Source: Planococcus citri (Eukaryota > Arthropoda > Insecta > Hemiptera > Pseudococcidae). From it: DNA of 64,000 bases. The translations under genes were made by a program, and so were the position numbers. Positions 37,814-47,317 of this stretch are shown here, piece by piece. Every line of letters begins with the position of its first letter. The stretch's first letter is position 1. The stretch is taken from the NCBI RefSeq assembly GCF_950023065.1, contig NC_088678.1, positions 63,642,460-63,706,459 on the forward strand, given 5' to 3'. The notes beneath the pieces are model-generated. The model did not search any database. It was not told where the DNA came from and saw only the letters and a program-made list of their open reading frames with translations.

Positions 37814-38069
37814 TAATAATCTAAATTACCAGATCCTGGTGTAGTAACAATGTACACAAAACATCATCAAATTTTGAAATACAAGCCCATTTATGAATGA
37901 AAGTGTATGTCCACGAATAGGTCCAAAAATTTCCAAAAATGATCAATCTGTGAAAATTCAGTTGACGAAATACCGGAACAATTGATATTCGCTGATGGTC
38001 ATCTTTTGGTGAATGGAAAAGGTAATTTCCATGAAGTTTTTTACCCAAAATCCCTAAAATTAGCTTTGA

Positions 38070-38320
38070 ACTTTCGCGAAAAAACTATTGTAATTGCTTT
38101 TTCATCATTGTCAACACATATAGCCAATGAACGAGTGGTATTTATAATGCTAAGCAATAATATTTTGGCGCCAAATTTGAAAAAGTTACCTGCAGTCAAT
38201 TTCGTCAATGATGATTTGAATTTTTATAGCGAGATTCGTAAAAAAATTACTCATAAAATTGCCGAGCAATTTTTATATGGTAAAATAAATTATTTTTTGA
38301 ATTCAATTTTACCAGTATAG
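38070..38320 (+). repeat. Dispersed repeat, partner at window end
   Basis: Words tatagccaat, ataatgct(a/t)(a/t)gcaata, attttggcgccaaatt, cagtc...gt, gatgat and gcaatttttatatgg recur in order at 63780-64000. The open frame on this copy is interrupted in the other, so it is more likely a repeat than a gene. Confidence 0.6.
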
Positions 38321-38631
38321 AAATCAAGACAACTTTTCATCAACAAAAAATGAAGCTGAAAATTCAGAAAAATAAAATTTTCAAATTGATGCCAAATGTC
38401 TGAGGTGAGATCATAGATCATGTTGATCATGCCATCAAAAGTTGTTTAGTTGAATGTTCTAATTTACGAGAAATGTATTTTACTTCATTTTAATAAAAGT
38501 AGTGGGTAAGGTACTCGTACATTCTATTTGTAAATAAAAAAGATCAAGAAACGAAAAATTAGCTTCAAATTCATATTTAAAAACGAACATAGCAACCAAC
38601 GCAACCATCAATCAATATAGTGAAAGCAAAT

Positions 38632-38660
38632 GCAAAAACTATCTTGCAATCAGCGAATAG
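38632..38660 (+). repeat. Short dispersed motif, copy 3
   Basis: It reads tgcaaaaactatcttgcaat followed by cagcg. See the copy at 131-155. Confidence 0.5.
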
Positions 38661-38689
38661 TTGATGGTTTGTTTCCTTCGGTGTTGAAG

Positions 38690-39560
38690 CTTGGGTCCGA
38701 GGGTTAGCAGATTGGTGGCGTATTTTTGAGCTCCTCGTTGGATTTTCAATTCAGTATTCCTCAATTGAGGCCTATAGAATCAAATGCCTACTTCTCCACT
38801 TTTTTTCGAAAATGAGTTAAGCATGGTTTGGTATACTACAACATGTCCCGCATCTGATGAAAATGTCAACATTTGAATTTCGGTCAAGGAAGTATGGTAA
38901 AACAGCGTGTAAAGTTAGGGGTTAGAATCAAAACTCTACTTTTTTAATGGAGAAGTCGAGTTTTCAAACGAACCTGGCGGATTTCGAATGAAACACTAGT
39001 GTTATGCCTTGAAATTAGGCTTGAAATTGAATAAATTCATCAAGTGAGGACCCTTCCCCCAAAAAACACCTTTCATTTTTATTAACAAAAATTATTTTTT
39101 TTTACTTTGAAAAAAAAGGAAAATAATTTCAATTTCCAAATGAATGGTCAAAAATGCAATATTATTTTAATTTCTCAAACTTTCCAAGCTTTCTTCAACT
39201 TTCAGCACCATATTACTAGAAAAATTTTTGATTAAGTGCCCTAAAACGATGTAAAAAGTGTACGGTTGGAGACAAAACTTAACTTCTCCTAACTTCAAAC
39301 TGCTCAGGAACTCTTACGGCAACGCATAGGGTAAAACAAACATGTGGGTCACTATCGTCTTGTTGGTACAAAAATATTAGACATATTACCTCGGTATTTT
39401 ATGTTACGATAAATGCTAGGGACGTTTTTTGCGTTTTTCTCAAAAAGTTCGAAAATGGAGAAGTAGAGATTTGATTCTAGTGGCCTCAATTGAGGTGTGC
39501 AAATTCAACCTCGAATTCTCAGCTATTACAAGGGAGGTATCTGAACGGACAAAAAAAATA
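38690..39560. mobile_element. Foldback element, ~110-bp arms
   Basis: The left arm at about 38740-38830 (tcctcaattgaggcctatag, aatcaaatgcctacttctcc, cgaaaatgag) is answered in reverse near 39440-39530 (cgaaaatggagaagtagaga, tttgattctagtggcctcaa, ttgagg). The arms enclose about 600 bp of AT-rich sequence with no transposase. Confidence 0.6.
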
Positions 39561-40395
39561 TATGAGCTGGACAGAGTTATATTGCGTCAGAAAAGCATGC
39601 AGGAATAAATAACCAGTCAACATTTCATGTTCTAAAGTGCTTTTTTTAGATATGTATTATATGAATTTTTGAAAATAGAAAAGCCCAAAAAAAAAGAATT
39701 GGAATCTCACCAAGTTAATCTGGAATGCTATAAAGGTGTACTTTTGACTTCTTGATTCGAGTGGAAAATGGTTTGGTTTCCAAACGTTTCGAGCATTTTT
39801 GAAGCTTCCAGCGGATTATTGAAAATTGAAATTTCCATGAATTATTACCAAGTTGGAATACTAAAATTTTCTTTATAGGCCAATTTCAACGTACTCGAGT
39901 CGATTGGAGGTGGTTTCAAGCTGTTCTGAAGCCTTCAGTTATATTTTGAAAATTTGAGGTTTTCAAAAAATGCCATACAAACTGTTCGAATGGGCTTCAA
40001 TGCGTGTAAAGGCAATTAGTGAAAAAATTGATTTTTGAAAAATGGTGTGTTATCGGTCAAGTGGGTCACTAACAAGCTTCAATTGCGTTTATGCATGCAG
40101 AAGTTCTGATTTGGATGGTTTTTATGGTACTTTTTGGAAATCTGCAGAGTTTTAAAAAATATTGTTAAAATTTCTCGAACGGTTCGAAGTTACCTCAAAT
40201 CCACTCAGCACGTTAGAATAATTGGTGTATAAGCAAATTTTCAACATTCAAAAATTTGCTGAAGGCTACAGAACTACTCAAAATGGCTCGAAAATGAGGC
40301 AAATACTTACTGAATTTCTGTTTTCTTGATCAATTTGATGGAATTTCAATTTTCCTCCAATTTTGGCCGTTTGATTTTCCATTATTCTGCAGAAA
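39561..40395. other. Non-coding stretch downstream of the KDM4-like gene
   Basis: No coding sequence or clear minus-strand poly(A) signal was found just past the stop at 40396. The sequence is AT-rich with loose internal repeats. Confidence 0.4.
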
Positions 40396-40807
40396 TCAAA
40401 AACTGAACTTCTGGCAGGTGATTAATTTTTTTGTATGCTCTTTCAACGGTATTTTGTCCAATTGGGAAATCTTTTTGACGATTTGGAGATGCTTTCCCTC
40501 TCCCCTCGTACTTACTCGATCCCATTGGTTGGAAATATGCATGATTGCATTGATTTTTTTTTTATTGTGGTAAAATCCTACAATGTCTTCTGATGAATTA
40601 CTGCCCACTAGAGGACGCAAGTGTGTAAACCTGATGTGGTAATTATAAGAATTACGATTTTTGTAGTTCTTCCTACACATCTTGCATCTATCTAGGTTTT
40701 TGAAGCAGTTTTTCGTTACTTTGCACCTTTTCTCGTGTGCTGTCAGGCCATTCGGTCCAGGCACACATGAGAATTTTGCTTCGCAATATTTACAAGAGAA
40801 GCGGTTT
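40396..40807 (-). CDS. C-terminal zinc-finger exon of the KDM4-like gene
   Basis: After a tttcag acceptor the frame runs 136 codons to the stop. It joins in phase to YAYK of exon 40886-40929. It holds a C2HC-type unit (CKYCEAKFSC...HEKRC) and a canonical-spacing C2H2 finger (CKMC, 12 residues, HIRFTH), then a basic tail. Standard KDM4 proteins carry PHD/Tudor or nothing here, whereas JmjN-JmjC-C2H2 order is known from plant REF6/ELF6. The frame is intact. Confidence 0.65.
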
Positions 40808-41473
40808 CTGAAATAACACAACCAATCAGTTTAGTAATCCTAAACTATAAGTACTTTAAATACTTCAATTGTTATGGATACATACTTGTACGCATAGCGG
40901 AATGGTGTCATATCAAAATTTAGTGTATTCTGAAAATGAAAATAACAAAAATTTAATTAATATAACGTAAAAGTTTTCAAATATTCATGATTGTATGAAT
41001 GACAACTTACATAAGTTTCACAGGTGCACTTCTGGGCATTCAACCCAATTTCAACCCATCTCTCCGAACCAAAATTCACCGCCTCAGCAATGTTATACCC
41101 ACTATTGAAGCCCATGTGGATGCCACTGGGGAATGTTATAAATTCTCTGGGTTGTTGTTCAATCTGACAAAATAAAAAATTATAAATTTATATTGACTAA
41201 AAACACTATTTTAAAAAAAATAATAAAATCATACTTACTCGTAATAACACTGGATGCCCTTTTTCTTCAGCAAATCAGGAGAAATAATACGCTATAACAT
41301 TTGTGCCTGATTTGGGCATCGCAGTTGTCCGAGATATTGGTATTGAGAAAGTGCACTACTCTCTCATAGTCGTTTGGAGAGATTCCATACCTGCAAGACA
41401 AAAATGTATTAGAAAAAATTTACAAATTCAAAGTACATACCTATAAAGTAACTTAAAGTAATATTCATCTTAC

Positions 41474-41656
41474 CAAACTTTCGCAGCTCCCTCATGTATG
41501 TAAATAGCTGATGCTATAGAGGTGCATGTTCTCCGGATGACATGGGAAGCAGGAACCGCGAGAGCCAATATACAAGAAAGGAGTGTGCACACCCCTTATA
41601 ACTCCTTCATCTTTATTCTTATCCAGAACAGTCTTCAAATGGTTTAAGTTAAATAC
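41474..41656 (-). pseudogene. JmjC catalytic exon with HxE ligands and a frameshift
   Basis: The exon starts VFNLNHLKTVLDKNKDEGVI and contains CHPENMHLYSISYLH, where His-Pro-Glu corresponds to the metal-binding HxE of KDM4. After SYLH a one-base offset (catacatgag) ends the frame in a stop; the neighbouring frame resumes as HEGAAKVW and joins to YGISPNDY of the next exon. The KDM4 Asn next to SI-YLH is Ser here. Loss of frame inside the catalytic core would abolish activity if real. Confidence 0.7.
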
Positions 41657-42129
41657 CTGTTTGACAAAACCAGAAGTGAAGTAGTTTTGAAGTTATGAAA
41701 TTGGTGATGATAACAGCAAATTCATACCTTCACTTCCTTCATCCGAAAAAGTGTTCCATCAATATCGGTGCCATACTGAGGTTTATTTCTCTGTAAATTC
41801 CTCCAAAATTCTTTCTCATTCATCTCTGGGAGGTTATTCTTTGATGTTTTCTTGAACTGTTTCAAATTGATGTGCCTCAATGTAGTGTGAAACAGTTGGT
41901 AGAACCCGTTGCCAAGATGTTCAATTTTCTAGAAGTCAATGAATACATTCAGAAACAAAATACATGAATCTATATAACTAAACACACAACTGTTAAATCT
42001 TACTTGTTTTTTAGGACTTGGAATCATCAGTTGATCTACATCTTTATACTTGGGGAACACAAAATCTTGGGGTGGCACAACCTGTGGAGCAAAAAACAGT
42101 CCAATTGACTTTGAGGTGTGGGAAGAAAG

Positions 42130-42578
42130 TGTTGGGGGTAATCCAACTTTCACCACTGAGGGGTGCCACTCCCTGCTCTATCCGCTCCCGTGGGCACCAC
42201 TAACTTGGTGATACTACGTGAGACCCAACAGATATTTGGGGACCCTTACATATACCCAATACACTAATGAAGAGGCATTGCACTGTTCATATAACGTTTA
42301 TTAGATATAATGGTAAATGGTCACACGGTCATACGTGTGACACGATACAATACAGAAAGTATTATTCTGCTGAGCGTTGCTTATAACGGTAGAGGTTAGC
42401 GGAGCTACTACGTCAAGGTATGATAAACAACTGCACAGAGGCAGGAGCTTTCGGCAGGGTCTACCTCTGGATGGAACGAATCCACCAGAGGGCGCTAATC
42501 TAGTTAGCTTACCCCCAGCTTGGGCATAATTACCCCACTAGGTAGGTAACTAGGAGTCCCTCCCTAGTCCCCACTACA
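42130..42578 (-). mobile_element. Probable solo LTR in a KDM4-like intron
   Basis: On the minus strand the 449-bp block begins TGTAGTGGGGAC and ends ATTACCCCCAACA, the TG...CA form of retroviral-type LTRs. An AATAAA (aataaacgttatatgaac) lies about 170 bp before its end. It sits between JmjN exons, is GC-richer than its surroundings and interrupts the otherwise short intron. A 4-bp aaag direct repeat borders it, with one base of ambiguity. No gag-pol coding is attached. Confidence 0.45.
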
Positions 42579-42606
42579 AAGGTGTACACAGAAAATTCAG
42601 TTATAC

Positions 42607-42714
42607 CTTCACCACTCCATAATTGTGAGCATTTTTTGCTTCAATTTCCCTGATGAATTTAGGGAAATCCATCATTTCTTTGAAAGTAGGATGAAAGGTT
42701 GGTGCTAACATCAT
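42607..42714 (-). CDS. JmjN exon of the KDM4-like gene
   Basis: This 36-codon exon follows a tttttctcag acceptor and ends at AAG|gtataac. It encodes the classic JmjN opening PTFHPTFKEMMDFPKF and ends NYGVVK, joining in phase to VVPPQDF of exon 42004-42081. Its first two codons are ATG, so it could also be the start exon if the upstream exon is not used. Confidence 0.75.
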
Positions 42715-43049
42715 CTGAGAAAAATACATAACAATTTGTCAGGCTTTTAAAACATGAAAATTCATAATTGATTTCAAGATTCAAAAGTCTGACAAAATGC
42801 CAAAAGCCATGACATTTCATTATAATATGTACCTCATCTCCTCCCCCCTTCACGGAATGTCATGTCAAGTTTTTCGACCGTCATCAATTCACCATCATCA
42901 TTGAACGCTGAATTTTACATCAAGTATTTTTTTTTATTTTTGTTTTTACAACAAGACTTTTTGTAAATAGACCTAATTGTCAAAATGAAAAATATCCATC
43001 TTAATAAACTCGAATCATTCAAGTAAATGAACATCGCTCAGAAAATGTA

Positions 43050-43210
43050 ATAACTTGGCCGTGCCATGTTTGAATGTCTTCGGCTTATCAAAACGCCCGT
43101 CCGTATGCTACCTTTACTCCACGGTGACGCGCTGTAACGCATCGCTTCGTTACCCGGCTGTTAGCTGCCTCAAATCCCATTTATTTCGGTGTCTCGAGAC
43201 TACATAATAC
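43050..43210 (-). promoter_or_regulatory. CpG-rich candidate promoter of the KDM4-like gene
   Basis: This patch is clearly richer in CG (gacgcgctgtaacgcatcgc, ttacccggctg) than the neighbouring introns, lies just upstream of the first candidate exon, and ends about 60 bp before the Jockey insertion. It may be the promoter or 5' untranslated exon. No TATA or initiator element can be named with confidence. Confidence 0.35.
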
Positions 43211-43258
43211 AACTGCGTATTAAATGTTGCATTCGTACATATTTTGTGTTTATGGCAG

Positions 43259-43270
43259 TACCTTTATTAA
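43259..43270 (+). repeat. Target-site duplication, left copy
   Basis: tacctttattaa is identical to 47318-47329. The two borders define the ends of the Jockey-type insertion. Confidence 0.85.
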
Positions 43271-43386
43271 TGAATGAATGAATTATTTATTAATATTTGG
43301 TTCAGCACAATTGCGCTATTCACAAATTTTTACAAATAGGATACTTTAAAAATAACTTAAGAAAGAAAAGAGTTAGGGCTAAGAAC

Positions 43387-46053
43387 CTAAAAGAAATTTT
43401 GAGGAAGTTTTGGTTTGAGTCTTGAAGGGCGATTTTGCCCAATATCAAAGCAACAAGCAAGGGTGTTATCAGATAATTTGTTCAGGTATTTTTCAGTTGT
43501 AGTTTTCAGAAAGTCGTCGATTGTTTCAATTTTGAGCTCGCGTTGTATTTGGGTATTCCGGCAAAACCATGGAGCGTTAGTGGCGATTCGACAAAATTTA
43601 TTTTGGAATGTTTGAAGTCTTTTCTTGTTTGTTTTGGACGTACCGTACCACACTGGAGCGGCATATGTAAAGGTAGGACGAAGAATAGTCTTGTAGATTA
43701 GTAATGCTGTTTGAATTTTCAAATGTGAACTTCTATTGATTAGCGGGAAAAGTGTTTTGAGTTTGAAGTAGGTAGCTTTCATTTTCTGTGAGATGTGACT
43801 TGTGAAAGTGAGTCGTTTGTCAAGGAAAACTCCGAGATATTTAACGGCATCATCACTCCATTCTATATCTATTGTAGTGTTTTCAATATTAATGTTTCTG
43901 GAAGGGTTGCAGTGGTGTCTCAGCGTGAAGATTTTTGTAACTGTTTTGTTTGGATTGAGTTCAAGTTTCCAGGATTTTAGCCAGGAGTTGGTGTTGTTAA
44001 TACTTTGCTCGAGTTTGTCGATTGCACTGGAGAGATTATTACTTTGGGTGCATAAGCAGGTATCATCCGCAAATTGAAGAATTTCAGCATTTGATGAAGT
44101 TGTGATGTCGTTGCAGTAGATGTTGAAAAGTGTAGGGCTTAGAACAGCTCCTTGAGGTACGCCTCTGAAGATAGGTTTAGGGTCTGAAAGTGAATCGTTT
44201 ATGCGAATTTGGAAGTAGCGGTCTGATAAGAACGATTTGATGATATCAAATAAGTAACGAGGTACTTGAGTATTCTCCAATTTTTGTAGCAGACCGGAAT
44301 GCCATATAGAGTCGTAAGCTTGTTTAATGTCGAGAAACGCTGTGGCGGTGTATTGTTTATTTTCAAAACCTCGGTGGATAATTTCGGTAAGACGATGGAG
44401 TTGGTGTGTTGTTGCTGTATGTTTTCGAAAGCCAAACTGAAATTGTGGCAATATTTCGTGTCTGTTGGTGTGATCAGTTAAGCGCTTCAAGATGATACGT
44501 TCTAATAATTTGGAAAGCGAAGTCAATAGGCTGATTGGTCTATAGCTAGCAGGAGAAGTTGGATCCGGACTTTTTTTCGGGATTAAAACGATGATTGCTT
44601 TTTTCCATTCTTGAGGGAAATAGCCTTGTTTTAGACAAGCGTTGAAGATATCCCGGATTATTTGAATACAGCAGATTGGCATGTTCTTGAGAAGTTGATT
44701 ATTTATGTTATCCAGGCCAGGTGATTTTTTAGTTTTAAGTTTTTTAATTCGAAACTTGAGTTCGGAGACATTGGTGAATTTGTAACGCAAACGCTGTGAT
44801 GTTGCTGGTTGGATCACATGGTTGATGTCTTGAGTATGAGGTTTAAAGCGGTTTTCAAAATAGTTAGCAAATAGTTTGCATTTATCGCTGTCGGAGGTGG
44901 CTGTGTGGTTATTATAAACAATTTGGGAGGTTATAGATGTTTGCGGATTCAGAATTCGTCTAGTAGCATTCCAAACATCTTTACTACCTGTTTCTAGGTT
45001 AGCACAGTAGTTCTGGTATGATGTATAGCGAAATTCGTTAAGATTCTTCTGAACTTGGTGGGTTAGATGGTTGAGTTGAGGTTTTATACTTGGATCTTTA
45101 GTACGTTGCCAGTATCGACGAAGTCTGTTCTTTTCCAAAATCATGCGTTGGATGCTAAATGGAATATGCGTGTTATATTTGATCCCTTTGAGTGCTTGAT
45201 ATGGTTTTTTTTCGTTTTCTTCAGCAGATGTGGTAATAATAGATGTAAAAGTTGCAATGCTTTGGTTGATATCATCTGTAGTATCAAGCTGAAAGTGTGT
45301 GCTTGATATTTTCATCTCTAGGGTTGCGCGAAAGCGGGTCCAATCAATGATTCTTGGAGATTTTTCCGAACCGGTGAACAGTAAATTCGTATGAAGTTTG
45401 GTAATTACTGGAAGATGGTGAGAGCTAAGTTCGTTTTTAACTTCAAGTGAAGATTGGTATTTGATGTTTTTACATAAGGAGATGTCAAGAATATCGTCGC
45501 GTCTATTGCATTGAGGTGCAATGTGTGTTGGTGTTTGGGGTGCTTGTATAAGAAAGCCGATTTGAGAACTAATCTGGTAAAGGTTAATGCCATTTTGGTT
45601 TGTATTGACGCAATTCCAAATGGAGTTTTTGCTGTTGAAGTCGCCTTGGATGATTGTTGGAGTGTTTTGGATAAACAGGTTTTGAATATCTGACTGCATG
45701 ATGGCGAGTTGAGGTCTTTGGTAAGCTGCAAAAATATTCAGGTATTCACCAGACGATAAACAAACAGAGACACCAACAGCTTCCAATGATATTAGAGGTG
45801 GAATGGTGATTGGAAAGTGCGAGATTCTTTTCTTTATAAGGATAGCAACACCTCCAGAAGCGTGGTTGCTAATACGGTCGTTACGGTATATCGAGTAGCC
45901 GCTGATGTTGAAGGTTTCTTCTTCAGATAAATGAGTTTCTGAAATGCATGCAATGTGGATGTTATTTTCTTCAAGAAATAAAGCGAGTTCAAATTTTCGA
46001 GATTTTATGCCATCGGCATTCCAGTTAAGTAGAGTGCAGATGATATTGTTCAT
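43387..46053 (-). CDS. Jockey ORF2: endonuclease-reverse transcriptase
   Basis: The 888-residue polyprotein starts with an APE-type endonuclease: LNWNADGIKSRKFEL near residue 10, ISETHLSEEE near 37-46, SGGVAILI, QGDFNSKNSIWN and the SSHHLPVI block. The reverse transcriptase follows at roughly residues 450-720: KKSPGLDNI, YRPISLLTSLSKLLERI, FGFRKHTATTHQL, FLDIKQAYDSIWH, RGVPQGAVLSPTLFNIY and the catalytic LQFADDT (FADD form). A C-terminal connection region with LGVFLDKRLTFTSHI, then YAAPVWYGTS, ends the protein. No RNase H domain is evident, as is usual for Jockey. It nicks target DNA and copies the element RNA at that site. The start ATG overlaps the ORF1 stop, suggesting translational coupling. 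Confidence 0.93.
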   Translation of the reverse strand: MNNIICTLLNWNADGIKSRKFELALFLEENNIHIACISETHLSEEETFNISGYSIYRNDRISNHASGGVAILIKKRISHFPITIPPLISLEAVGVSVCLSSGEYLNIFAAYQRPQLAIMQSDIQNLFIQNTPTIIQGDFNSKNSIWNCVNTNQNGINLYQISSQIGFLIQAPQTPTHIAPQCNRRDDILDISLCKNIKYQSSLEVKNELSSHHLPVITKLHTNLLFTGSEKSPRIIDWTRFRATLEMKISSTHFQLDTTDDINQSIATFTSIITTSAEENEKKPYQALKGIKYNTHIPFSIQRMILEKNRLRRYWQRTKDPSIKPQLNHLTHQVQKNLNEFRYTSYQNYCANLETGSKDVWNATRRILNPQTSITSQIVYNNHTATSDSDKCKLFANYFENRFKPHTQDINHVIQPATSQRLRYKFTNVSELKFRIKKLKTKKSPGLDNINNQLLKNMPICCIQIIRDIFNACLKQGYFPQEWKKAIIVLIPKKSPDPTSPASYRPISLLTSLSKLLERIILKRLTDHTNRHEILPQFQFGFRKHTATTHQLHRLTEIIHRGFENKQYTATAFLDIKQAYDSIWHSGLLQKLENTQVPRYLFDIIKSFLSDRYFQIRINDSLSDPKPIFRGVPQGAVLSPTLFNIYCNDITTSSNAEILQFADDTCLCTQSNNLSSAIDKLEQSINNTNSWLKSWKLELNPNKTVTKIFTLRHHCNPSRNINIENTTIDIEWSDDAVKYLGVFLDKRLTFTSHISQKMKATYFKLKTLFPLINRSSHLKIQTALLIYKTILRPTFTYAAPVWYGTSKTNKKRLQTFQNKFCRIATNAPWFCRNTQIQRELKIETIDDFLKTTTEKYLNKLSDNTLACCFDIGQNRPSRLKPKLPQNFF

Positions 46054-47240
46054 TTCTTGAGAGATTCGATTGTTTTTTGTAAAAGATGTAATGTTGACTG
46101 AAGAGATTCCACTAAGAGTTGGAGGCTGGTAATGTGAGTGTTTAAGAGAGACAATAAGGTGTCTTTATCCAAATCATTAGTAGAAGGTTGAGATTTGGTG
46201 ATTTCTGCATACGATTTTCTGCGTTGGGTCTGAGTAGCTGCAGCTACATCGGTAAGTTTTGTGGAGGTCGTTGGTAATGGTTGATGTTGATTGTAAGAAG
46301 AAGATGGTGCTTTTTTTGCGAGCAAATTTTTATATTCGGAGCAGCCTTTGAAGTTGGCAGTGTGGTTATCACCGCAATTAGCACATCTTGGGTTTTCTAA
46401 TTCTTTATGAGGACATTGCGAGGATTCGTGAGCATCGGCACATTTGACACATTTGCGCAGAAGTTTACAGAAATTGCGTGTATGTCCGAATTGTTGACAA
46501 TTTTTGCATTGTGGAATAGAGTTGTTTTTCCGACGAGCTTCTACTTTGACAACAGCGTGTGCAATGGTTTTTAAAGAGAATATTTTCTTTCCAGAATCGT
46601 TATCGAAGGTTTCAACTGCACAAACAGGAATCGGAGCGCGATTGCGGTCATATAGTCGTGTTACTTTGGTATATGGTATTTGTAAAACAGTAAGCTCAGT
46701 GCGGATGTCTTCTTCGGATAGTGAAGTGGGTAAATTTTTGATAACTACCGCGAGTTTTTTATCTTGAGGTAAACGGAAAGAGAAATACCGAAGTTCAATG
46801 GAATCAAAGTATTTTGTAAGTGATCTGTAATCGCTTGACGTATCTACACGAATACACAGGTTTTTACCAGACATTTTAGTGGTAAATTCTCCAGAGATGT
46901 TGGATGAGATGTCTTGAATTAAATTTTTATAATTTGTCGGCGAAGGTACAAATATCGGTGGTATTCGGAGCTTGGGTGTATCAGTGTCCGAAGCTGGTTC
47001 ATCCGTAAGCATTTGGAAACGATTTTTAATTTCAACTTCCGGTGTAATTGGTTTATAAGTTCTAACAGTGGATCTCGGCGATTGGAAATTCTTGCTTGTC
47101 ACTGGAGTTTTGTCTGGATCTGTTCGAGTTTTGGAACGTAATTGAGGATTTTTTGTTTTGAGTTCCAATTCGGCTAACATGGCCCTCTTGTTTGCAATGG
47201 ATTTTTTGACTATCGGGTCAGTTGGAGTATTACTAGGCAT
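46050..47240 (-). CDS. Jockey ORF1: gag-like nucleic-acid-binding protein
   Basis: The 396-residue protein has a basic, Ser/Thr/Pro-rich N-terminus and an RRM-like/PRE_C2HC region around residues 155-245 (AVVIKNLPTSLSEEDIRTEL...). Three zinc knuckles follow: CKNCQQFGHTRNFC, CVKCADAHESSQC and CANCGDNHTANFKGC. A leucine-rich C-terminal coiled coil (LLSLLNTHITSLQLLVE...) probably drives oligomerisation. Length and order are typical of Jockey ORF1, which binds element RNA and forms ribonucleoprotein particles. It ends in ATGA, where TGA is the ORF1 stop and ATG the ORF2 start. Confidence 0.9.
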   Translation of the reverse strand: MPSNTPTDPIVKKSIANKRAMLAELELKTKNPQLRSKTRTDPDKTPVTSKNFQSPRSTVRTYKPITPEVEIKNRFQMLTDEPASDTDTPKLRIPPIFVPSPTNYKNLIQDISSNISGEFTTKMSGKNLCIRVDTSSDYRSLTKYFDSIELRYFSFRLPQDKKLAVVIKNLPTSLSEEDIRTELTVLQIPYTKVTRLYDRNRAPIPVCAVETFDNDSGKKIFSLKTIAHAVVKVEARRKNNSIPQCKNCQQFGHTRNFCKLLRKCVKCADAHESSQCPHKELENPRCANCGDNHTANFKGCSEYKNLLAKKAPSSSYNQHQPLPTTSTKLTDVAAATQTQRRKSYAEITKSQPSTNDLDKDTLLSLLNTHITSLQLLVESLQSTLHLLQKTIESLKK

Positions 47241-47317
47241 TTTTTAAAAAAAAATATTCGAACGCTATGGGAGAAGGTATACGAGGTGTTTACTCTACGA
47301 AGGCTGAACGTCGAATC

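Larger units (their letters stand above)
40396..42907 (-). pseudogene. KDM4-like JmjN-JmjC histone demethylase gene, frame-disrupted
   Basis: Minus-strand exons with GT-AG borders: 42833-42907 (uncertain), 42607-42714, 42004-42081, 41728-41928, 41474-41656, 41239-41390, 41011-41163, 40886-40929, 40396-40807. The JmjN domain is seen as APTFHPTFKEMMDFPKFIRE then VVPPQDF. The JmjC domain shows YGTDIDGTLF, GVHTPFLYIG, CHPENMHLYSISYLH (the HxE iron ligands), ISPDLLKKKGI and FPSGIHMGFNSGYNIAEAVN (the distal His). KDM4 enzymes demethylate H3K9me3/H3K36me3 with Fe(II) and 2-oxoglutarate. Frame breaks occur in exon 41474-41656 (just after SYLH), in exon 41239-41390 (before ISPD) and in the G-run of the first exon. 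The phase into 41163 also fails. It is either a decaying paralogue or an assembly with indel errors. Conserved splice sites argue that it was functional recently. Confidence 0.8.
43271..47317 (-). mobile_element. Full-length Jockey-type non-LTR retrotransposon
   Basis: The ~4.05-kb insertion is on the minus strand: a short 5' UTR (47317-47241), ORF1, ORF2, and a 3' UTR ending in a tandem tail of attc units (43271-43283) rather than long poly(A). It is flanked by a perfect 12-bp target-site duplication, the mark of target-primed reverse transcription. Both ORFs are open and every key motif is present, so this copy could be young and possibly active. Its 3' end faces the 5' end of the KDM4-like gene on the same strand. 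Confidence 0.9.

Noticed and set aside
41929..42203. Opposite-strand frames over the JmjN exon 42004-42081, and its own read-through extension
   Set aside because: Only the part between the acceptor at 42081 and the donor at 42004 fits the KDM4 protein; the rest is intron and LTR-like sequence.
43415..45731. Several plus- and minus-strand frames inside the Jockey ORF2
   Set aside because: Shadows of the 888-residue ORF2.
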